In this document: piece after piece, positions 47,618-52,845 of the stretch | Numbering within the stretch: position 1 is the first letter of the stretch | How the letters are laid out: each line of letters opens with the position of its first letter | Assembly (NCBI GenBank): GCA_026983675.1 | Contig: JALSTP010000117.1 | Coordinates: 1 to 52,845, forward strand | DNA: 52,845 bases | Source of the DNA: Sedimenticola sp. | GTDB taxonomy: Bacteria; Pseudomonadota; Gammaproteobacteria; Chromatiales; Chromatiaceae | Reading direction: 5' to 3' | Position numbers and translations under genes: made by a program | Notes under the pieces: generated by a model | Database searches by the model: none | What the model was told of the DNA's origin: nothing | The model's input: the letters and a program-made list of their open reading frames with translations, nothing else

Positions 47618-47663
47618 TCGAGCCCGTCCGATCCTTGAAGTCGTCTCAACGGTGCCCAAGAAG

Positions 47664-48194
47664 ATGAAGAAAAACAAAAACCGGGGGGCCAGGTCCGCCT
47701 CGCTCTGCCTGCTCGCAACATTGTTGACCACGCAGCTCCATGCAGCAGAAACGACGGCCTTTGCGGGAGGCGACGGTGAAGATCACGACCTGACCCTCGC
47801 CTATCGAACCGCGCCCTTGTGGCAGACGCAATGGATGCGCCGGCCGGTCACCCTCGGCCTGGAATATTCCCTGGGACTTGTTCATTCATCCACCGAACCG
47901 TATGCCCGCAACCTTTTTCATATCGGGGCCACGCCCGTCGTCCGCTGGTGGATCACCCCGGCTACCGGGGTAGAACTCGGCATCGGCGCCAATCTGTTCT
48001 CCGGCACACATATCGCCGGCAAGCAGATCAGCACCGCCTTCCAGTTCGGCGATACCGTCGGCGTGGTCCATCGGCTGCAAGGCCGTCCCTGGCGACTTGG
48101 CCTGCGCTTCATCCACTACTCCAACGCCGACATCAAACGACCCAACCCGGGCCAAAACTACCTTCAGCTCCATATCGGCTACGCCTTACCTTGA
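47664..48194 (+). CDS. pagL: PagL-like lipid A 3-O-deacylase
   Basis: A 176-residue outer-membrane beta-barrel enzyme candidate. After a signal peptide (SLCLLATLLTTQLHAAE) come alternating strands (TLAYRTAPLW, TLGLEYSLGLVHSS, RNLFHIGATPVVRWW). The PagL active-site signature FIHYSNADIKRPNPGQNYL is present, with His and Ser of the catalytic set. Removal of the 3-position acyl chain would alter the lipid A surface. The ATG at 47664 is chosen; a GTG at 47652 is possible. It follows spoVR by about 45 bases and may be read from the same transcript. Confidence 0.85.
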   Translation: MKKNKNRGARSASLCLLATLLTTQLHAAETTAFAGGDGEDHDLTLAYRTAPLWQTQWMRRPVTLGLEYSLGLVHSSTEPYARNLFHIGATPVVRWWITPATGVELGIGANLFSGTHIAGKQISTAFQFGDTVGVVHRLQGRPWRLGLRFIHYSNADIKRPNPGQNYLQLHIGYALP

Positions 48195-48229
48195 CCCGCC
48201 TTGGCGACGGGCCGGCGCCCGCCCCTGTT

Positions 48230-49579
48230 TCAGTGCCGCGCCCGGCGGGTGACCACGATCTCGGAGTACGGGTCCCCCGATGCGACGCATCGGGTCTGGT
48301 CCACCCAGAAGGAGGTGGGGGAGCAGTTGACCCGCTGATAGTAGTCAGATGTCAGTTCTGGATAACTCACGATGTCCCCCTCGTACATGAGGTTCATGAT
48401 AGAACTGGCCACCCCCGCCATACAGTAATCCACGCCGTGACCGGCGCGGCCGAACCAGCGAAGATAGCCCAACGATTCATAGGGATGCCATGCGCGCAGC
48501 ACCAATCGCTCGTCAGGGATCAGTTCGGCGATCCGCCATACACCCCACCCCAACGCGTTGATGCAGGAGACGATACCCTGGATCCAGTCGTCACGCTCAC
48601 GGATCATGGGCAGCACCAGACCCTTCCACACATCGGAGGTCATGATACCCCCCATGGTGTTGAAGCCGCACACATGACCCGCCTCGATGAGCATGGCCCG
48701 GATCAGTTCCAGCCCCTCGAGCTTGAAGTACTGGCGAAAATGGTAGAGGGTCGGATAATCGTAGACCAGCAGATCCGCCAGATCCGGGAGATCCGCCATG
48801 CGTTTGCTGAGCTGCTGCTCGAAACGGAAGGAGATCAGATTGTAGTAATCGGCAAACATGCGCGTGAGATTGACGCCGAAAGCGGGAATGAGTCCAGTCT
48901 CCGGATCACCCAGCAGTGGCGCCTTGGCAAGCTCGGAGACGATCAGCCGTTCATCGATGTGGTCGGCGAATGTCTTGGAGGGCGCCTCCGCCGAGGCGCC
49001 GGGGGCCTCTTTCCCGTCGGGCTGCGCCGGGTGGAGATCGAAGAGGGCAGCGTCCACTCCGGCGCCGGAGCGGAGATGCAACAGGGTCTGCGGCCTGCCC
49101 ATGGAGATCGCCTGCTCGGTGATCTCTCCGTCGAACGGCCGTTCGAATATGGCCGAAAACGCGCCGATGGCATACCCCAGGTCGAAGTATTCACTGGGTT
49201 CCAGCGGCGGCTCGAAATTGAGACAAAGCGCCTCGCCGTAATGCGACGAGGGCACCACGACATCGATCTCGTCCGACCCTATGTTCTCGGGCACCTCGCG
49301 GAGATTCAGGATGCCGTAACCGCCGGCCCGGAACAGGTCGGCGGCATAATCGAGCCGGTCTCGCCGGTCCATGGCGGGATGTGCCTCGAAGTGCCGGCGA
49401 AGCGCGAGATAGGCGACCTCCGCCGCACTGCGCGTCAGGATCTCCGCACTGCGCACATAGGTCGAGTTCTGGATGGTGTACTGCAACACCCGGTTGTAGT
49501 GGTTACAGTGGAACACCACGGGCTGATCGTCCACGCTCATCACGCCACGACCGGCGTCAAAGGTATATTCGACCTTCAT
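48230..49579 (-). CDS. Protein with two V4R-like domains, function unknown
   Basis: A 449-residue cytoplasmic protein with no signal peptide. The C-terminal third (about 345-449, LVLRAWHPYESLGYLRWF, GVDYCMAGVASSIMNLMYEGD, DQTRCVASGDPYSEIVV) follows the pattern of V4R (4-vinyl-reductase-type) small-molecule sensor domains. A second, more divergent copy is in the N-terminal half (VVPSSHYGEALCLNFEPPLEP, FDLGYAIGAFSAIFERPFDGEITEQAISMG). The conserved V4R cysteine-rich end is only partly kept. The middle region (YPTLYHFRQYFKLEGLELIRAMLIEAGHV) is helical. The start is uncertain between a GTG at 49591 and the ATG at 49579. It is divergent from the zinc-ribbon gene. No photosynthesis gene is in the window. 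Confidence 0.7.
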   Translation of the reverse strand: MKVEYTFDAGRGVMSVDDQPVVFHCNHYNRVLQYTIQNSTYVRSAEILTRSAAEVAYLALRRHFEAHPAMDRRDRLDYAADLFRAGGYGILNLREVPENIGSDEIDVVVPSSHYGEALCLNFEPPLEPSEYFDLGYAIGAFSAIFERPFDGEITEQAISMGRPQTLLHLRSGAGVDAALFDLHPAQPDGKEAPGASAEAPSKTFADHIDERLIVSELAKAPLLGDPETGLIPAFGVNLTRMFADYYNLISFRFEQQLSKRMADLPDLADLLVYDYPTLYHFRQYFKLEGLELIRAMLIEAGHVCGFNTMGGIMTSDVWKGLVLPMIRERDDWIQGIVSCINALGWGVWRIAELIPDERLVLRAWHPYESLGYLRWFGRAGHGVDYCMAGVASSIMNLMYEGDIVSYPELTSDYYQRVNCSPTSFWVDQTRCVASGDPYSEIVVTRRARH

Positions 49580-49650
49580 ATCGAGTGACACACTCCTCTA
49601 TCGTCATCCTCATTGGACAAGGCGCACCCGGACGTGCATAGTCCCCCGCC

Positions 49651-50226
49651 ATGGACAACGGCCAACTCATCCTGCACCCGGACGATCCGGCTTATTCGAC
49701 CGCGCCTGCCACACTATCGAAGGCGCTGGCCGAGACCGGTTTCATTGGCGATGCCTTCGGCAAGCCGGAGGAACAGCGTTTTCTGGCGGGCGAGCGCTTC
49801 CTCCAGCTCATCACCTTTATGGGCTGCTCGCCCCACATCGAACTGGAACCGCAGCCTGACGGCAGCCTGAACTTCTGCCACATTCGCATTCATGGCCCAC
49901 TGGATCAACCCCTTGTGCTGTGGGGTCGCAACACCACCGCCCCCCGCTGTCCCGCATGCCGAAAGCGCATCACCGACTGGCGGGGAAGGATCGGTGAATG
50001 GGAACGGTTGGCCGAAGCGCCGTTCCCCTGCCCCCACTGTCACGAGGCCATTGCGCCGGTCCATCTGGACTGGCGCCGGCAGGCCGGAAGCGGCCGAATC
50101 TTCGTAGCGGTGCAGCAGGTGTTTCCCGGCGAGGCCGTTCCGGTACCGGAACTGATGGAGACGCTGGCCCATGTCAGCCACGGCGAATGGGGGCACTTCT
50201 ATCTTCTGCAGGAAAACGATGATTGA
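49651..50226 (+). CDS. Uncharacterised protein with zinc-ribbon-like cysteines
   Basis: A 191-residue protein I do not recognise as a named family. It has an N-terminal helical part (PATLSKALAETGFIGDAFGKPEEQRFLAGERFLQLITFMGCSPHIELEP), then two cysteine pairs, CPAC (about 119-122) and CPHC (about 147-150), spaced like a rubredoxin-type or zinc-ribbon fold, with DWRGRIGEWERL between. The C-terminus (VQQVFPGEAVPVPELMETLAHVSHGEWGHFYLL) is mixed. It lies 71 bases from the divergent V4R-like gene and is convergent with a diguanylate cyclase gene; the shared position suggests, without showing, a link to the V4R protein. Confidence 0.75.
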   Translation: MDNGQLILHPDDPAYSTAPATLSKALAETGFIGDAFGKPEEQRFLAGERFLQLITFMGCSPHIELEPQPDGSLNFCHIRIHGPLDQPLVLWGRNTTAPRCPACRKRITDWRGRIGEWERLAEAPFPCPHCHEAIAPVHLDWRRQAGSGRIFVAVQQVFPGEAVPVPELMETLAHVSHGEWGHFYLLQENDD

Positions 50227-50283
50227 TTGACCGCCCCCCTGACGGCCTGGGCAGCCGTTGGACCGACAGACCGGGGGGCCGGA

Positions 50284-51831
50284 TCAATCCCCCACCACGC
50301 AGCGATTCTTGCCGTCCGCCTTGGCCTTGTACAGCGCCTTGTCGGCACGCGCAAACACATCCTCCGGGGTATCGCCCCCGCGGAATTCGGAGATGCCGCA
50401 AGAGAGGGTCAGGCGCACCGGCTTGGCGCCCGAGTGGAAACCGGCGTTTTCCACCCGCTGGCGCAGGTCGTCCGCCACCTTCATGGCATTCCTCTCATCT
50501 GTCCCCACCAGCAGCATGGCAAATTCCTCGCCCCCGTAGCGGGCGATGAAATCCGTCTCTCGCAGACGCTGCTGAAACGTGCCGGCTACCACCCGCAGCG
50601 CCTTGTCCCCGGCCTGATGACCGAAACGGTCATTGACCTGCTTGAAATCATCCATATCCCATACCATCAGCGACAGCGGCTCTCCAAACCGGCGCCAGCG
50701 GCTATACTCCTGCGCCAACCGCTCATCCCACGCCATCCGGTTCGGAAGGCCGGTTACCGCGTCCAGCAAGGCCTGATGACGGGCTTGCATCATCCGGCTG
50801 CGCAACTCGTGAGTCTCTCGCTCCACAGTGTCCAACCGTTGCCGGAGCGCTTTTTCCCGTGCGGCATCTTCCTGAATACGGCGTTCATATTCGGCCTGGT
50901 GCTGATCCACGGCATTTTTGATCGCCACCAGACGACGGGACACACTCTGTTTGAGTTGAACCAGATCCTTTGCCGACGAAACGCTTGCCGCAAGTCCCCC
51001 CACCTCGGCATTGACCTGATCGCTCATGGCCTGCCCCATCTCCAGGGCATCCACCCGGCGTTGCTCTCCCCCCTGCAACGATTCATCCAGCTCATTGAGA
51101 TGCTCGGTGAGGGTGGCGAGAAAGCCCTCCGTCTCCCGCAACTCCGTCTCCAGGCTGCCCATGGCGTCGGCCACCATTTTCACCAGCCCGGAAATCACGG
51201 TCTGCCAGGCATCGGGCCTTGCATCGGCGGCCGTCAATCGTTTCTGGTGCGCCTCGATCTCTATCCGCCAGTGGGGAGGCCATTCGATCGTTTGCAGAAG
51301 CTTCGCCAGGGCCAGGTTCGGCGCTTCTCCTTCATCTTCCCCAGGGGGGCCGCCAAAGACACGGTTCAGGAAGCCCCGTTTTTGGGGCGCCGGAGGATGT
51401 TGCGGAGAGAGGAGCGAGAGAAATTCCTTGAGCTGCGCGTCCGTCAGCGCCTCTACAGGTTGGCTGGATAGATCTTGTGACCACTGCCGGACCGCCCTGC
51501 TCTGCGCATCCGGCAAGGCCGCTGCATCGATCAGCCGGTCGATGAAATCTCCCGCAACGGACACCGCGTTTGTGTCGTCGGAGATCCGCATCAGGGTATC
51601 GGAAAGCTCATCGAGACGGGGTTTCAAGGCCGGTGAAACGCCGTTGCGCAAGGTATCCCGCAGCGCCTTGAGATGAGGGTCCAGTAACGGATGGTAGCCT
51701 TCTGCCGCGAGGGTCAGGCGAATGATGATGCGACTGAGCAGGGCTTCGGTATCGGCGTACCGCGCCTCGTCCTGGCGTTGCTGGTCAACCAGACTACGGA
51801 AACGCTTTTCCCAATCTTTCGCGGCAGTCAT
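50284..51831 (-). CDS. GGDEF diguanylate cyclase with long helical sensor
   Basis: A 515-residue protein without membrane helices. Residues 1-330 are largely helical, with coiled-coil segments (for example ETELRETEGFLATLTEHLNELDESL). The last 170 residues form a GGDEF domain with DAVTGLPNRMAWDERLAQEYSR, WDMDDFKQVNDRFGHQAGDKALR, the inhibitory site RETD and YGGEEF five residues later. Both catalytic and feedback sites are intact, so it should make cyclic-di-GMP and be product-inhibited. GAGGAG precedes the ATG. The partial N-terminal motif SDDTNAVSVAGDFIDRLIDAA is not recognised. Confidence 0.93.
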   Translation of the reverse strand: MTAAKDWEKRFRSLVDQQRQDEARYADTEALLSRIIIRLTLAAEGYHPLLDPHLKALRDTLRNGVSPALKPRLDELSDTLMRISDDTNAVSVAGDFIDRLIDAAALPDAQSRAVRQWSQDLSSQPVEALTDAQLKEFLSLLSPQHPPAPQKRGFLNRVFGGPPGEDEGEAPNLALAKLLQTIEWPPHWRIEIEAHQKRLTAADARPDAWQTVISGLVKMVADAMGSLETELRETEGFLATLTEHLNELDESLQGGEQRRVDALEMGQAMSDQVNAEVGGLAASVSSAKDLVQLKQSVSRRLVAIKNAVDQHQAEYERRIQEDAAREKALRQRLDTVERETHELRSRMMQARHQALLDAVTGLPNRMAWDERLAQEYSRWRRFGEPLSLMVWDMDDFKQVNDRFGHQAGDKALRVVAGTFQQRLRETDFIARYGGEEFAMLLVGTDERNAMKVADDLRQRVENAGFHSGAKPVRLTLSCGISEFRGGDTPEDVFARADKALYKAKADGKNRCVVGD

Positions 51832-51850
51832 GCGCCGGCTCCTCGCCCCG

Positions 51851-52657
51851 TCACGTAATGATCGACAAACCCTCCGGCAAATCGACCTCCATGCTCACCG
51901 GAAGATGATCTGACAATGGATAGTCCACGACCTCCGCCTTGCCGATACGCAAGGACGATGAGACGAGGATATGGTCCAGATTGCGCATCGGCCGCCAGCT
52001 GGGAAAGGTTTTCATATCGCATTCCGGCGCGCGGAGATTGGCGCTCTTCACCAGGCCCTTGAGTTCGCGCGCATCGCAGCCGCAGTTGAAATCGCCCATC
52101 ACCACCAGATAGTGGTATTGACTGACCAACTCGGAGACATAGGCAAGTTGCCTGCCTCGCGCCCGGCGTCCAAGCGCCAGGTGCATGATGCACACCGCAA
52201 ACGCCGCATCGGTATTGGTGGCGTACTCCAGCAACATGGCCCCGCGCCCCGGCAGACCCGGGAGTTTGTGCTCGACCACCGCAGTCGGCCGGATACGGCT
52301 CAGCACCCCGTTGCTGTGCTGCGCCAGCTTCCCCAGACTGCGGTTGACCTGTTTGTACCAGAACGGAAAACCGGCAAGCTGCGCGAGATATTCGGTCTGA
52401 TCCACAAACCCGCTGCGCAGACTGCCGGAATCCACCTCCTGCAGTCCCACGATATCGTAGCGATGCAGCATGTGTGAAATGCGATTCAGGTTGACCAACC
52501 GCTCCCGGTGCGGCAAGACCTGTTTCCAGCTCTTGGTCAGGTATTCCCGGAAATGACGGGTATCGACCCCTGCCTGGATGTTGTAACTCAGCAGTCTCAG
52601 ACGCGAAACCGCCTCGCCCGCGGTTTCACGGTAGATGTCTCGTGCGGCTTCGCCCAT
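51851..52657 (-). CDS. Endonuclease/exonuclease/phosphatase family protein
   Basis: A 268-residue metal-dependent phosphoesterase of the EEP fold. Motifs: LSYNIQAGVD (N), DIVGLQEVDSG (E), FAVCIMHLALG (H), YLVVMGDFNCGCD (GDFN) and PLSDHLPVSMEV (SDH). All core residues are present. Relatives include exonuclease III, DNase I and sphingomyelinase-like enzymes; the substrate is unknown. An open frame extends to 52792, but the ATG at 52657 has GAGGG six bases upstream and starts at a sensible point. Its stop is 19 bases before the ATG of the diguanylate cyclase gene, which is on the same strand and upstream of it in transcription. Confidence 0.9.
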   Translation of the reverse strand: MGEAARDIYRETAGEAVSRLRLLSYNIQAGVDTRHFREYLTKSWKQVLPHRERLVNLNRISHMLHRYDIVGLQEVDSGSLRSGFVDQTEYLAQLAGFPFWYKQVNRSLGKLAQHSNGVLSRIRPTAVVEHKLPGLPGRGAMLLEYATNTDAAFAVCIMHLALGRRARGRQLAYVSELVSQYHYLVVMGDFNCGCDARELKGLVKSANLRAPECDMKTFPSWRPMRNLDHILVSSSLRIGKAEVVDYPLSDHLPVSMEVDLPEGLSIIT

Positions 52658-52801
52658 TTTGACCCTCTGTTTGATTCGATGCGGCATCATGCGCCTCACT
52701 GTTGCATCATCCATTGACCGGCAACCCGCGCTATGCACGTCGGGGAGCACCCTGGACGCCCTTGTGCAACAGGCCAATGATCGGAAGCGCAATAATTGCT
52801 A

Positions 52802-52845
52802 TTAACCCGGCAACACTATATATCGTATTCAGCCGTGGCCTGTCT
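52802..52845 (+). mobile_element. TA-inserting miniature element, copy 5 (cut by the window end)
   Basis: The left end TTAACCCGGCAACACTATAT follows TA at 52800-52801. The next bases, ATTCAGCCGTGGCCTGTCT, are the short-form internal sequence shared with copy 4. Only 44 bases are inside the window. Confidence 0.9.

Overview
The window is a chromosomal segment of a GC-rich, aerobic gammaproteobacterium. Support for this comes from the divergent rhlB / trxA-rho arrangement, the yrfG / nudE-cysQ cluster, a Lig E-type exported DNA ligase, a DUF2782 protein and the prkA-yeaH-spoVR stress operon. Several c-type cytochromes, an exported alpha carbonic anhydrase and many two-component and cyclic-di-GMP proteins suggest a free-living, respiratory lifestyle, perhaps a purple-sulfur-type lineage (Chromatiales). 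That last placement is inference from gene content only. No phage, integrase, CRISPR array, plasmid gene or rRNA was found.

Layout. 1-6.3 kb: a minus-strand run rho-murU-glutamate/cysteine ligase-aspartoacylase, preceded by trxA and diverging from rhlB. 6.5-14.6 kb: an unusual membrane response regulator, yrfG/nudE/cysQ, a diguanylate cyclase, a REC-PP2C-ATPase switch protein and a helix-hairpin-helix protein with a histone-like lysine tail. 15.3-21.4 kb: a DUF4197 lipidic/periplasmic protein, then a three-gene signalling unit (OmpR-type regulator, LysM-FecR surface protein, CHASE2 histidine kinase). 21.4-26 kb: DUF937, an anchored unknown protein, a NifX/NifB-like gene broken by a small transposable element, a rhodanese, a carbonic anhydrase and a dihaem cytochrome. 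26.2-29.4 kb: a two-CDGSH/Rieske/thiamine-diphosphate fusion enzyme diverging from an exported ATP-dependent DNA ligase. 29.5-33.9 kb: PilZ and two chemoreceptors. 33.9-42.8 kb: TRAP permeases without a binding protein, housekeeping genes, Rep helicase, a methionine-repeat cytochrome, tRNA-Arg(CCG), yaiI and an enoyl-CoA hydratase. 43.1-48.2 kb: prkA-yeaH-spoVR and pagL. 48.2-52.8 kb: a tandem V4R-like protein, a zinc-ribbon protein, a diguanylate cyclase and an exo/endonuclease-phosphatase family protein.

Two things stand out. First, a family of short non-autonomous elements (five copies, two of them 280 bp, one 81 bp, one truncated, one cut by the window edge) has 31-bp terminal inverted repeats, inserts at TA and has a core of nested hairpins. 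One copy sits inside the NifX/NifB-like gene, and removing it with one TA restores an uninterrupted 117-codon frame, so the family has been active recently. Second, a 746-residue fusion enzyme carries three predicted [2Fe-2S] modules in front of a complete acetolactate synthase/pyruvate oxidase-type domain, implying a self-contained redox thiamine enzyme.

Signalling is dense: two diguanylate cyclases, a PilZ receptor, three REC proteins, one histidine kinase and two chemoreceptors lie within 45 kb. Most genes sit in short operons with overlapping or abutting stop/start codons.
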